Below are positions 1 to 7,349 of a stretch of 30,482 nucleotides of DNA, piece by piece. The DNA comes from an uncultured Lachnospiraceae bacterium. GTDB lineage: Bacteria > Bacillota > Clostridia > Lachnospirales > Lachnospiraceae. A model generated the notes under the pieces. It saw only the letters and a program-made list of their open reading frames with translations, was not told where the DNA came from and made no database searches. The stretch is taken from contig CAJUHR010000042.1 of NCBI GenBank assembly GCA_910586255.1, positions 1 through 30,482 of the forward strand. The letters are read 5' to 3'. The number at the start of each line of letters is the position of its first letter. The stretch's first letter is position 1. The position numbers and the translations under genes are program-made.

Positions 1-241
1 TCTTATCTTTCTTATATTTGGCCGGATACTCAATCCCTTGAGATTCTATAACATTCTTTATCTGCCCCAGACTCATTCCATCAAGGCATAAACTGAACAT
101 CAATTTCACTGATTCCATTTTTTCACTATCCATAACTACTACATCATATTTTTCATGTCTCATAAATCCATATGGGATTTTTTCTGTATTTTTTCTGCTC
201 ATATAACCTTTTTCCATTCGTAAAATATTCATACTGCCAGT
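1..241 (-). pseudogene. Large serine recombinase remnant (partial)
   Basis: The minus strand is open for about 80 codons from a stop at 242-244 to the left edge; the first Met is at 232. The translation contains IPYGF, then VVVMDSEKMESVKLMF and CLDGMSLGQIKNVIESQGI. This is the pattern of the recombinase domain (PF07508) of large serine recombinases: a PYGY-like turn, then an E-x-V-K/R-x-I/M-F helix, then an L-x-G-M-S-x-x-x-I segment before a short G-I turn. The catalytic resolvase domain that should precede it is absent, because stops close the frame upstream, so the gene is 5'-truncated here; its 3' part lies outside the window. It sits directly downstream of the spoVA operon. Seen: frame and motifs. 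Inferred: recombinase identity. Confidence 0.6.
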
Positions 242-337
242 TTAAACATTGTATAAAACCACCTAAATTCATTTATCTATTAGACGAAGTACAAAGCAAA
301 CGCTGTATCGATAATTCTTTTGTATCCTATAAAGCAG

Positions 338-379
338 CAAAAAAGCAGGCTAATGAATTATTTCATTCATCATCCTGCT
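338..379 (-). terminator. Terminator of the spoVA operon
   Basis: On the minus strand AGCAGG (379-374) pairs with CCTGCT (349-344). An inner AATGAA/TTCATT pair extends the stem, and a run of six T follows. It lies about 50 bases after the spoVAC stop and before the recombinase remnant. Confidence 0.6.
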
Positions 380-425
380 CATAAAGCCAATTAAGAAATT
401 AATTTTTTACTTTCCTGTCCTCTTA

Positions 426-881
426 TCAAATAACCCCCATCACTCCCACAACCCAATAAATCACGCCAAGCACCCAGCTTGCCAAAATCCCATAAAGTAT
501 CACCGGTCCCGCAATGGTAAAGATCTTACACCCAATCCCAAACACCTGTCCCTCCGCCTTATACTCAATCGCCGGCGCCACTACCGAATTGGCAAACCCG
601 GTGATCGGCACCAGGGCGCCGGCGCCGCCCCACTTGACTATCTTCGGATACACATTCATCCCTGTCAGCACGACACTGAGAAGAATCAGTTCCAGCTGCA
701 TCCATGTGACAGCCGTCTCCTTTTCCATCCCCCAAAGATTCATCATACTCATCATGGAAATCTGCCCCAACAGACAGATGGTTCCTCCTGTCACAAAGGC
801 CCGAAGCATATCAAATCCTAATGGATGGGTGGGTGTAACCTTCTTTACATATTTATCATACTCCTGCTTATTTAATTCCAT
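426..881 (-). CDS. spoVAC: Stage V sporulation protein AC
   Basis: 151-aa integral membrane protein of the SpoVA channel, which moves dipicolinic acid into the spore and out at germination. It matches the Bacillus SpoVAC layout: a short charged N-terminus (MELNKQEYDKYVKKV), a first membrane segment with GGTICLLGQ, then the conserved stretch GGAGALVPITGFANS and a C-terminal hydrophobic pair. The start at 881 is chosen because AGGAG lies 8 bases upstream; upstream in-frame ATGs have no usable spacing. It is 63 bases downstream of spoVAB and is the last gene of the operon here. An AAGAGGA sequence follows the stop but has no ATG or GTG start behind it, and spoVAD, which normally comes next, is missing. 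Confidence 0.92.
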   Translation of the reverse strand: MELNKQEYDKYVKKVTPTHPLGFDMLRAFVTGGTICLLGQISMMSMMNLWGMEKETAVTWMQLELILLSVVLTGMNVYPKIVKWGGAGALVPITGFANSVVAPAIEYKAEGQVFGIGCKIFTIAGPVILYGILASWVLGVIYWVVGVMGVI

Positions 882-944
882 AATCATCTCTCCTGGCATT
901 ATCTTTATTTTTGAATCTGAAAAGCTGTACCAAACGGCTTTTCT

Positions 945-1409
945 TCACAGGCACATCCCCTTGACAAAATAGACCAATGACCCGGTAAGCTTTCCCAATG
1001 CAACGGACAGAATCACATATTGAAGGCCTACGGCAAGGCCGATTCTCCGGTTAATCACCGGAAGGGCCTTTAGTGTCTCTGCCAGAGACATGACAAGACA
1101 TCCCACAAAGATTCCGGAAGAGAGGCCGAAGACCCCTAACACCAGTTTGCCTGCCATGCCTAAGGGAATGTAAATCTCGTAGATATCTGAGATATTTCCC
1201 AACACTCCGCCTGCAATAATTATAGTCTCATAAAGCATGATTCGCTTGGTTTTTGTTTTTCCCATAATGCGGGGAAATATGCCGATTATGACGAGAAAGG
1301 CAAATACCCCTGCTGCAATGATTCCCCCGGCGCTCAGTCCTAAAAAGCCCAGGATAAAGCTCTTCCAAAGAGGAATACCAAAAAGCCCGGCTGTCATTCT
1401 ACTGAACAT
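945..1409 (-). CDS. spoVAB: Stage V sporulation protein AB
   Basis: 154-aa hydrophobic protein with four to five membrane segments. It resembles SpoVAB of Bacillus in the N-terminal GLSAGG turn, the GIFPRI segment, the GIFVGCL segment and the P-V-I-x-R-R-I-G-L loop. SpoVAB belongs to the forespore-expressed SpoVA complex for dipicolinic acid transport; its precise part is not known. The ATG at 1409 overlaps the end of spoVAA by 11 bases, so the two are probably translationally coupled. AGGAG sits about 10 bases upstream of this ATG; a second ATG at 1397 is possible. Length fits the family. Confidence 0.9.
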   Translation of the reverse strand: MFSRMTAGLFGIPLWKSFILGFLGLSAGGIIAAGVFAFLVIIGIFPRIMGKTKTKRIMLYETIIIAGGVLGNISDIYEIYIPLGMAGKLVLGVFGLSSGIFVGCLVMSLAETLKALPVINRRIGLAVGLQYVILSVALGKLTGSLVYFVKGMCL

Positions 1410-2034
1410 CAATTCCCTGCTCCTTTCTCCCATCGTTCTGAATCAGGGTTTTGCTGATGTTGTCCTCATACAGGCGCATCTCCACCTCCAGAGGGGTGGG
1501 GTCGGTATTTAACTTCCATTTGGCAAAATGATTGAAAAATATGGTAATTCCCAGAGCAAGTCCGATGGAATAGGTCAATTCCAAAATTGTAAAACCATCG
1601 GCCTCGCTTCCGGTAACCAGCCGGTATAGCTCCTGAAACACATCCCGCACATTTGCATCATTATTAAAAGTCATAATGGCAAATGCCGCGCCAAAAAAAC
1701 AGACAATACAAACAAATACTGTTTTTGCCCACTGCCACAGATATCTGGGAGCTTTGGGAGGTTGATAGTCGATAATATACTCCACTTTTCCTACATTATT
1801 CACCTGAATAGAGGAATCAAGTGTTTCCAGCTTTTCAATTACATCCAATGCATTTTCCACAAACCGGTGATCCTTATCCTCCTTGATATGCTTTACCTTC
1901 ACGCACTCACATTTGTTCCGGATATGAGGGTCGCTGCAGTAAATTTTTGCTACATCCTTCACATAAACATCTTTGGAGTGAACCTCCGTAATCTCACTCA
2001 GGTTCAGATAGACGGTTTTTGTTTCACTGCTCAC
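1399..2034 (-). CDS. spoVAA: Stage V sporulation protein AA
   Basis: 211-aa protein with a soluble N-terminal part and two membrane segments (about residues 100-120 and 155-175). It shares with Bacillus SpoVAA the segment AIMTFNNDANVRDVF, the SIGLALGITIFFNHF helix and the end of the core TDPTPLEVEM. SpoVAA belongs to the dipicolinate channel made in the forespore under sigma-G in Bacillus. The start is a GTG at 2034 with AGGAGGT 6 bases upstream; the frame is open further upstream, but that part reads as the out-of-frame small gene. The GTG overlaps the stop of the 50-aa gene before it (GTGA), indicating coupling. Confidence 0.9.
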   Translation of the reverse strand: MSSETKTVYLNLSEITEVHSKDVYVKDVAKIYCSDPHIRNKCECVKVKHIKEDKDHRFVENALDVIEKLETLDSSIQVNNVGKVEYIIDYQPPKAPRYLWQWAKTVFVCIVCFFGAAFAIMTFNNDANVRDVFQELYRLVTGSEADGFTILELTYSIGLALGITIFFNHFAKWKLNTDPTPLEVEMRLYEDNISKTLIQNDGRKEQGIDVQ

Positions 2035-2183
2035 AGTGCCACCTCCTGAGCCTGCCTTACCAGGGTCCCTCCCGGCTCCATCTGCCTGACTGTCCCGAAC
2101 AGACAATACCAGGCAATGAGAGCCGCCACTGCCAAAAATAAAAACACAGCTGTCAGTCCTATTAAATGCCTTAAAAAGTTCAT
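2031..2183 (-). CDS. Small membrane protein ahead of spoVAA
   Basis: 50-aa protein beginning MNFLRHLIGL with one strong hydrophobic segment at about residues 9-31 and a polar tail ending QAQEVAL. The ATG at 2183 is preceded by AAAGGATG at a workable distance. Its TGA overlaps the GTG of spoVAA by four bases, which argues that it is a real, co-translated first gene of the spoVA operon. I do not recognise a family; the standard Bacillus spoVA operon has no such gene. It could be a small partner or leader peptide of the SpoVA complex, or simply an entry point for ribosomes. Function unknown. Confidence 0.55.
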   Translation of the reverse strand: MNFLRHLIGLTAVFLFLAVAALIAWYCLFGTVRQMEPGGTLVRQAQEVAL

Positions 2184-2220
2184 ACACTCACATCCTTTTC
2201 TCCATAACAGCTCAGATGAA

Positions 2221-2302
2221 TATCCGTTTTTCCACATCGGGCGAACGCACGATGCTTCTTGTTCGGCGTAAGCCGGACAGGAAGATGCCCCGTGAACAGT
2301 AA
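2221..2302 (-). repeat. Inverted partial copy of the palindromic element
   Basis: 82 bases that match 4300-4381 in reverse complement with one mismatch (CTTCCTG here, CTTCTTG there). It holds the left terminal repeat and both internal hairpins but lacks the right half. It lies between the sigF terminator and the first spoVA gene, where the forespore promoter would be expected. Confidence 0.9.
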
Positions 2303-2342
2303 CAAATATTTTTCTGCCTGCCCTTTTAAGCAAACAGAAAGC

Positions 2343-2386
2343 ATTGGATGTCCGTCCAATATAAAATTCCCTGTATTGTGGGAATT
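2343..2386 (-). terminator. Terminator after sigF
   Basis: On the minus strand AATTCCC (2386-2380) pairs with GGGAATT (2371-2365), followed by a T-rich stretch. A second hairpin, ATTGGA/TCCAAT (2360-2343), follows at once. This separates spoIIA-sigF from the spoVA genes. Confidence 0.5.
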
Positions 2387-2431
2387 CTATGTCTCTGATC
2401 TGTCATTTTTCTTTTGCATTAGTATGCATGA

Positions 2432-3151
2432 TTATGAGCTCAGATATTCTCGCATTTGGCGAAGAATCTTTTTTTCCAGCCGTGACACCTGAACCTGAGA
2501 AATATTTAAATCTGCAGCAATCTGGCTCTGAGTCTCATTTTCAAAATAGCGCCGCATAATAATCTCTCTGTCCTTATCTGTCAATTTTTTCAGCAGCTCC
2601 TCTAAAACCATACGGTTTAAAAGCTCCTCCTGCTGTTCCCGCTCGTCAGTCAGCTTATCCAAAAGGCGGAGATTTTGATCCTCACCGGATCCGACTGTCT
2701 TGTAAATGGATTCCACCTCCGTGGCTGCCTCCATGGAAGCTGCCACCTCCTCACGGCTTACACCGATTCGTATTGCCAGCTCTTCCAGTCCCGGCTCCCG
2801 TCCCAGCTCCCAGATCATCTGTTCTCTCATACTGCTTACCTTCATCCCCAACTCTTTTAAGGACCGGCTTACCTTGATCATGCTGTCATCCCGGAGAAAC
2901 CTCTTGATCTCTCCGGTAATCATTGGAACTGCATAGGTCGAGAACCGGACATCAAAATCCAAATTAAACTTATCGATTGCCTTAATCAGTCCGATGCAGC
3001 CGATCTGATACAAATCTTCCAGCTCATGACCTCTTCCGGCAAAACGGCGCGCGATGCTCCAAACCAGCCCCACATTGTCCATTACCAGCTGGTTTCTTGC
3101 CTCCTGATCTCCGTCATGGGCCTGGCGGATCAGCTTTGTGGTTTCTTCCAT
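2432..3151 (-). CDS. sigF: RNA polymerase sigma-F factor
   Basis: 239-aa sigma-70 family factor (Bacillus SigF is about 255). Sigma-F is the first compartment-specific factor of the forespore. Visible parts are region 2 with DLYQIGCIGLIKAIDKF and the adjoining RFSTYAVPMITGEIKRF (about residues 46-85), region 3 (DSMIKVSRSLKELG onward), and the region 4 helix-turn-helix ETQSQIAADLNISQVQVSRL near the C-terminus. The order spoIIAA-spoIIAB-sigF settles the assignment as F rather than G. Six bases separate it from spoIIAB, so the three genes are one transcription unit. Activity is held by SpoIIAB and released by dephosphorylated SpoIIAA. Confidence 0.95.
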   Translation of the reverse strand: MEETTKLIRQAHDGDQEARNQLVMDNVGLVWSIARRFAGRGHELEDLYQIGCIGLIKAIDKFNLDFDVRFSTYAVPMITGEIKRFLRDDSMIKVSRSLKELGMKVSSMREQMIWELGREPGLEELAIRIGVSREEVAASMEAATEVESIYKTVGSGEDQNLRLLDKLTDEREQQEELLNRMVLEELLKKLTDKDREIIMRRYFENETQSQIAADLNISQVQVSRLEKKILRQMREYLSS

Positions 3152-3157
3152 GCTTCA

Positions 3158-3574
3158 TCACCTGCCGATTTTCTTTTTCATTGTCACCAGTGTTCCCCGC
3201 CCTGGCTCTGATTCCACCTGCACCTGATCCATAAATGCCTCCATAAAGGAAAATCCCATGCCAGAGCGCTCCCCGGACTTATCGGTAGTGTACATAGGCT
3301 CCATAGCCTTTTTCACATCCAAAATCCCCACGCCTAAATCTCTTACCATAACTGTCAGCTGCCGGCCTTCTGTCTGCAGCTCCATATAGATAATGCCTTC
3401 CTTCTCCTGATATCCGTGAATGACGGCATTGGTCACTGCCTCTGACACTGCTGTTTTTACATCATCCAGCTCCTCTAAAGTCGGATCCAAACGGCTCATA
3501 AAAACCGCCGTAACCACCCGGGCCAGCTCTTCATTTTTTGACAAACTTTCAATCTCCATCCGAAAGCGTTCCAT
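3158..3574 (-). CDS. spoIIAB: Anti-sigma-F factor, serine kinase
   Basis: 138-aa GHKL-fold protein that binds and blocks sigma-F and phosphorylates SpoIIAA. The ATP site is visible: the N-box VSEAVTNAVIHGY with Glu45 and Asn49, the G1 box DLGVGI (79-84), and the glycine-rich lid ERSGMGFSFM (102-111). The start at 3574 (MERFRME) has GGAGG six bases upstream; the frame extends further but that part has no family match. Family length is about 145, so it is complete. The 75-base gap to spoIIAA is longer than in Bacillus, where the genes nearly touch. Confidence 0.95.
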   Translation of the reverse strand: MERFRMEIESLSKNEELARVVTAVFMSRLDPTLEELDDVKTAVSEAVTNAVIHGYQEKEGIIYMELQTEGRQLTVMVRDLGVGILDVKKAMEPMYTTDKSGERSGMGFSFMEAFMDQVQVESEPGRGTLVTMKKKIGR

Positions 3575-3649
3575 TCTTATCCTCCAGTGATGCCCTTTTG
3601 CACCGTTTATTCTACTCTCGCAACTGTTGAGTACCTTTCCAGTCACGGG

Positions 3650-3988
3650 CTACCCAATCAAAGCAGCCTCTTTTGTATCATAATGCTCCATCAGCTTTCC
3701 GATTCCTCCAATGGTGAGAATCCGGCGCACCCGGTCATTGACGCCGCACAAGTCCACCCTTCCCCCATTGGCTGTCATCTGCTTGTACCTGTTTAACAAC
3801 ACCCCGATTCCTGAGGAATCCATAAACTCGGTTCTGGTAAAATCAAAAATCACCCGGCTAATATAATTTTCTGCCAAAAGTAAATCGGTTTCATATTTCA
3901 GATTCCGGCAGTTGTGATGATCCAGCTCTTTGGGAAGATGAATAATCAGAACCTGCCCCCGTGCCTCGTAGGTAAATGATTGCTGCAT
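3650..3988 (-). CDS. spoIIAA: Anti-sigma-F factor antagonist
   Basis: 112-aa STAS-domain protein. Unphosphorylated SpoIIAA pulls SpoIIAB off sigma-F in the forespore. The phosphorylation loop FMDSSGIGVLLNRY is intact, with Asp57-Ser58-Ser59; Ser58 is the position phosphorylated in Bacillus. The ATG at 3988 (MQQSFTYEARG) has AGGAG eight bases upstream; a GTG nine bases earlier touches the ribosome site and is unlikely. It is the first gene of the spoIIA operon. A sigma-H promoter is expected upstream, but I could not point to a convincing -35/-10 pair; only an AGGAAAT half site is visible near 4120. Confidence 0.94.
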   Translation of the reverse strand: MQQSFTYEARGQVLIIHLPKELDHHNCRNLKYETDLLLAENYISRVIFDFTRTEFMDSSGIGVLLNRYKQMTANGGRVDLCGVNDRVRRILTIGGIGKLMEHYDTKEAALIG

Positions 3989-4133
3989 AAATATCACTCC
4001 TTCCGTCTATTTGCGATACTGCAAAATATCCACCGCCTGCGGCGGGTCGCTTTAACGACATGGTTCCTTTCCGGCCGCAGCGCGATCCCAAGCGGAACGT
4101 TTTTGTTTTATAGGACGCAATTTCCTATGAAAT

Positions 4134-4177
4134 AAAAAAGGACACAACAAGCACACACACTCTCTTGTCGTATCCTT
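4134..4177 (-). terminator. Terminator between the TPR gene and spoIIAA
   Basis: On the minus strand AAGGATACGACAAG (4177-4164) pairs with CTTGTTGTGTCCTT around a GT-repeat loop and is followed by a run of T. It ends transcripts coming from the valS-folC-TPR side before the spoIIA operon. Confidence 0.75.
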
Positions 4178-4209
4178 CATCATTTTTCTGACTGTAAATC
4201 CGCTGACCG

Positions 4210-4289
4210 TATTAGTACAGTTTCACAGACGCGCAGACACCAATATCAAGTGATTTATTCACCGAAATTTAAGCACTGCTGTACTAATA
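4210..4289. repeat. 11-bp inverted repeat pair
   Basis: TATTAGTACAG at 4210-4220 is matched in reverse complement by CTGTACTAATA at 4279-4289, 58 bases apart. It lies just left of the palindromic element and may be the ends of a second small element or a long-loop structure. Confidence 0.5.
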
Positions 4290-4299
4290 TTGGGCGCAC

Positions 4300-4447
4300 T
4301 TACTGTTCACGGGGCATCTTCTTGTCCGGCTTACGCCGAACAAGAAGCATCGTGCGTTCGCCCGATGTGGAAAAACGGATAAAATCAGTCTTACAAGCAA
4401 GCTTGACGCCTGCTTTTATCCGTTTTTCCCCGCCCCGTGAACTGTAA
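4300..4447 (+). repeat. 148-bp MITE-like palindromic element
   Basis: The ends are 16-base inverted repeats with one mismatch (TTACTGTTCACGGGGC at 4300-4315; GCCCCGTGAACTGTAA at 4432-4447). Inside are three more hairpins: CTTCTTGT/ACAAGAAG around GGC-TTAC-GCC, CATCG/CGATG, and GGAAAAACGGATAAAA pairing with TTTTATCCGTTTTTCC. No open frame of note. The left 82 bases recur inverted at 2221-2302. It stops two bases short of the stop codon of the TPR gene. No clear target duplication was seen. Confidence 0.8.
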
Positions 4448-4448
4448 C

Positions 4449-5753
4449 CTAATATCCTCTCTGCTCCTTGGCCTGGGCAGCATATTCAGAGCTTCCATGA
4501 TTCATAATAATCTGTCCGAAATACTCATTGGCCGTATCCGTATCACCGGCATTTTTATAGGCCAGACCGATCTTATAGATGACTCCCACATTGCCTTCAT
4601 TGATCTGTAAGCTCTTTTGGAAATAGTCCACCGCCTGAGCGTGGTTGCCCCGGCTCTCTTCCTCGTCTCCCATCTGCTCCAGCACCTGATAACCATTCTG
4701 TGCCATATCCTGCCTAAGCCACGCCACCATATCATCCAGCACCCCGTCCGTCAGAACCGAAAGGTCTGTGTCCACATAAATCTGAACCGCGCTCTTCATA
4801 TCCTCATTCCGGTACGCCTGTAGAATCTGTGCTAGTCTCTGATACTGGCTAATCACTCCTCCGCTGTTGTTGACCATAGTTTCCAGACTGGATTCTGCCT
4901 CCTCCTGGGCGGCGCTGGCCTCCGAGAGCTTTTTATTCAGCTCATCGATCTCAAGGCTTTTTTGATTTACCAGTTCCAGATTCTGTCGCATCTCCTCCTG
5001 ATGCTTGCTCACAATGGAATCCCGGATAGTGGGAGCCACCAGAAAAAACAACACCACCACTCCCAGAACCAGACCTGCCAGAATATTTAAAACAGACTGT
5101 AATCCGGTATTTTCCTTGTAGCTGGGCGGAAGAATAATGTCGTCATCCTGCATCTGCCGATGGGAATAGGCATTTTTCAGCTTTCTCTTTTCCACCTCCG
5201 CCCGTCCCGTATTCTGCTTGGCAATATTCATATACCGCTGAGTCAGCGGATTGTAGCGATCCACCTTCATGGCCTGAAACAGGCATCGGCCTGCCTTCGT
5301 GTAATCCTCATGATGAATATACAAAAGCGCCAAAAGCTGTTGCGCCCTGACAAAGCTTGGCATCTCCTCCACCATGCGCATCAGCAGCAAAACCGCCAGA
5401 TCCTCATTGTCATTGCGGGCATAGTGCAGTGACTGATTGTACTTTTTTGCTGCCTGGTCGGCCATATCCAGATATCCGGGAGCTTCCTTAAGCTCCTTTA
5501 AATATTCCTCTGCCAGATTGTCCGCCTCCTGAAGATTCAGACTGATTATCCACTGGGCAAAAGCAGCGCCCACCTCGCCGGTCTCATGGTAAATAAGTCC
5601 CAAAAGATTTCTGGCGTCTGTCTGATATTTATTAAAACGGAGGCTTTTTTTCAGAGCATCCACCGCGCCGGTCAAATCCCGGCTTCTTGCCTTATCAAGC
5701 CCTGTGTTATAATAAACATTGGAAATCTGACGATTTCTCATTCCCGCATCCAT
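4449..5753 (-). CDS. Membrane-anchored TPR protein
   Basis: About 434 aa. The N-terminal cytosolic half has TPR-like helix pairs (YYNTGLDKARSRDLTGAVDA, then ARNLLGLIYHETGEVGAAF, then LLALLYIHHEDYTKAGRCLF). One membrane segment follows at about residues 220-240 (NILAGLVLGVVVLFFLVAP), then a coiled coil rich in E/Q/K, and C-terminal TPR units (AVDYFQKSLQINEG, AYKNAGDTDTANEYF). The assigned start is the ATG at 5753 behind AGAGG; a TTG at 5783, six bases after the previous stop and behind AAAGG, would add 10 residues. It is the last gene after valS, folC and the 48-aa gene. It probably works as a scaffold at the membrane; no specific function can be given. Confidence 0.8.
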   Translation of the reverse strand: MDAGMRNRQISNVYYNTGLDKARSRDLTGAVDALKKSLRFNKYQTDARNLLGLIYHETGEVGAAFAQWIISLNLQEADNLAEEYLKELKEAPGYLDMADQAAKKYNQSLHYARNDNEDLAVLLLMRMVEEMPSFVRAQQLLALLYIHHEDYTKAGRCLFQAMKVDRYNPLTQRYMNIAKQNTGRAEVEKRKLKNAYSHRQMQDDDIILPPSYKENTGLQSVLNILAGLVLGVVVLFFLVAPTIRDSIVSKHQEEMRQNLELVNQKSLEIDELNKKLSEASAAQEEAESSLETMVNNSGGVISQYQRLAQILQAYRNEDMKSAVQIYVDTDLSVLTDGVLDDMVAWLRQDMAQNGYQVLEQMGDEEESRGNHAQAVDYFQKSLQINEGNVGVIYKIGLAYKNAGDTDTANEYFGQIIMNHGSSEYAAQAKEQRGY

Positions 5754-5789
5754 GCCTTGTTGACCTCTAATTCTTCTCTCCAACTGGCA

Positions 5790-5936
5790 CTACCTTTCCA
5801 GTTCTCTCTTATCCCTTAACAGTTCCATCATAAGATCTGTCATATCTGTCAGATCCTCTTTTCTGATCGCGTCTTCCACATTTCCGATCTCCGGACTGGG
5901 CCGAAAACGTTTCAATTCCTCCTCAAAATCCAGCAA
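5790..5936 (-). CDS. 48-aa acidic protein with TTG start
   Basis: Short open frame coding for a charged protein beginning MLDFEEELKRFRPSPEIG and ending LLRDKRELER. The only possible starts are the TTG at 5936, with GGAGG eight bases upstream, and the CTG next to it; a TAA closes the frame just before. It ends six bases before the TTG option of the TPR gene. The amphipathic, highly charged composition and the tight spacing support a real gene. I have a faint memory of similar small proteins at this place in Lachnospiraceae but cannot name a family. Function unknown. Confidence 0.55.
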   Translation of the reverse strand: MLDFEEELKRFRPSPEIGNVEDAIRKEDLTDMTDLMMELLRDKRELER

Positions 5937-6039
5937 TGCTTATCCCTCCCCATCCTGTGCGCTCACACTCCTGTGTCTGCTCCCAAAGGCCTTCACACCG
6001 GCCTGGGCGGCATTAATTTTTCCGGTTCCGGCCACGCTC

Positions 6040-7293
6040 TTATGGCTGCTGCAGAAAGCCTTTCTCTCCCAAAAGCTCCTTGATCTCCCCAATCAGATAC
6101 AGAGACCCGGCCACATACAGCCTGTCCCCCTCCGCCTTGTGGGCTAAGGCACATTGAAGAGCCTCCCTGGTCGTCTCGCAGGCCTCTACTGCCATACAGC
6201 CTTCTTTTTTAAACTGCTCTGCCAATGCCTGCGATGCCAATCCCCGGTCGCTTCTTAAGTGTACCACAGTTACCCGTTTCAGGGGAAGGCCTTTACACAA
6301 TAAATGAATCATTTCTCCATAATCTTTATCGTCCACAGCTGCAAACAGCAGATGAAGCCCCCTTTGTTCTCCCTCAAGCTGCCTGATCACAGCCTGGATA
6401 AAGGCCCGGATTCCCCCTGGATTGTGAGCTCCGTCCAGCCAGATGTCTGCTTCCGCTTCCTCCATCCGTCCGGGCCAGCAGACCTTTTTTAAGGCTCTTC
6501 TACAGGTTTCCTCGTCCGTTCCCGGCACCCTTAAAACCTCCAGTGCCTTTTTGGCCAGGGCCCCATTGACCGCCTGGTAGGGGGCCGCAAAGGAGGTCTT
6601 GTCCTCTTCTGTCACATCTGCCTTTCCCACCGGAAAGGCCGGCGCCCCCAGCTCCCCGGCTCTTTTGCGGATTACCTTTGAGGCGGATGAATCCTGATCG
6701 TCATAGATAACCGGCACTCCTGCCTTGATAATCCCTGCCTTCTCCCTGGCAATCTTTGGGATCGTGTCTCCCAGGTACTGCGTATGGTCCAGACTGATGG
6801 ATGTGATAATGCATGCCAGGGGACGGTCAATCACATTGGTGGCATCCAAACGGCCTCCCATACCGGTCTCCAGCACCGCGTAATCCACCTGTTTTTGCCG
6901 AAACATCACCATTGCCATGAGGAACACAAACTCAAAGAATGTGGGATGACAATAGCCTCTTTCTGTCATCTGCTTTGTCACTGACAGCACCTGCCGAAAA
7001 GCCTCCTCAAAAAGCTCCTCATCCGCCGGCTGCCCGTTTATCAGAAATCTCTCCCCCACATCCATCAGGTGAGGAGATACGAAGGTTCCCACCTGATACC
7101 CTGCCTCCCTTAAAATGGCAGTGAGATCCGCGCAAACGGACCCCTTTCCATTGGTACCTGCCACATGAATTACAGACAGGGATTCCTGCGGACTACCCAG
7201 CTCTCTCAGAAAATCCTTCACCTGGGCCAGGGTGTTTTTTTCCCTGGCCCAGAATGGTATTTTTAAAATGTAATCTTTCGCCTGTTCATCCAT
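6040..7293 (-). CDS. folC: Folylpolyglutamate / dihydrofolate synthase
   Basis: 417-aa Mur-ligase-family enzyme that adds glutamate to folates (and often to dihydropteroate), cytosolic. The ATP loop is VAGTNGKGS (residues 44-52). The family signatures ETGMGGRLDATN, SLDHTQYLGDT and REKAGIIK follow, and the C-terminal domain carries WPGRMEE and LDGAHNPGG. Length is typical (about 420-430). The ATG at 7293 fits the family N-terminus, although the nearest purine-rich stretch (AGGAAAA) is about 17 bases upstream. It lies 56 bases after valS and is probably read from the valS T-box promoter, which would tie folate polyglutamylation to valine-tRNA charging by read-through. Confidence 0.95.
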   Translation of the reverse strand: MDEQAKDYILKIPFWAREKNTLAQVKDFLRELGSPQESLSVIHVAGTNGKGSVCADLTAILREAGYQVGTFVSPHLMDVGERFLINGQPADEELFEEAFRQVLSVTKQMTERGYCHPTFFEFVFLMAMVMFRQKQVDYAVLETGMGGRLDATNVIDRPLACIITSISLDHTQYLGDTIPKIAREKAGIIKAGVPVIYDDQDSSASKVIRKRAGELGAPAFPVGKADVTEEDKTSFAAPYQAVNGALAKKALEVLRVPGTDEETCRRALKKVCWPGRMEEAEADIWLDGAHNPGGIRAFIQAVIRQLEGEQRGLHLLFAAVDDKDYGEMIHLLCKGLPLKRVTVVHLRSDRGLASQALAEQFKKEGCMAVEACETTREALQCALAHKAEGDRLYVAGSLYLIGEIKELLGEKGFLQQP

Positions 7294-7349
7294 AACTATA
7301 ATATATGTGAGATTTTCCTGTTTATGAATCAGATTTTTTGCCCTGTGTA

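Noticed and set aside
172..384. 70-codon plus-strand open frame at the left edge
   Set aside because: Low-complexity, Phe/Tyr-rich translation, no ribosome site, and it runs over the minus-strand recombinase remnant and the spoVA terminator.
4100..4130. Possible sigma-H promoter of spoIIAA
   Set aside because: An AGGAAAT half matches the -35 consensus, but no GAAT-type -10 lies at the right distance.
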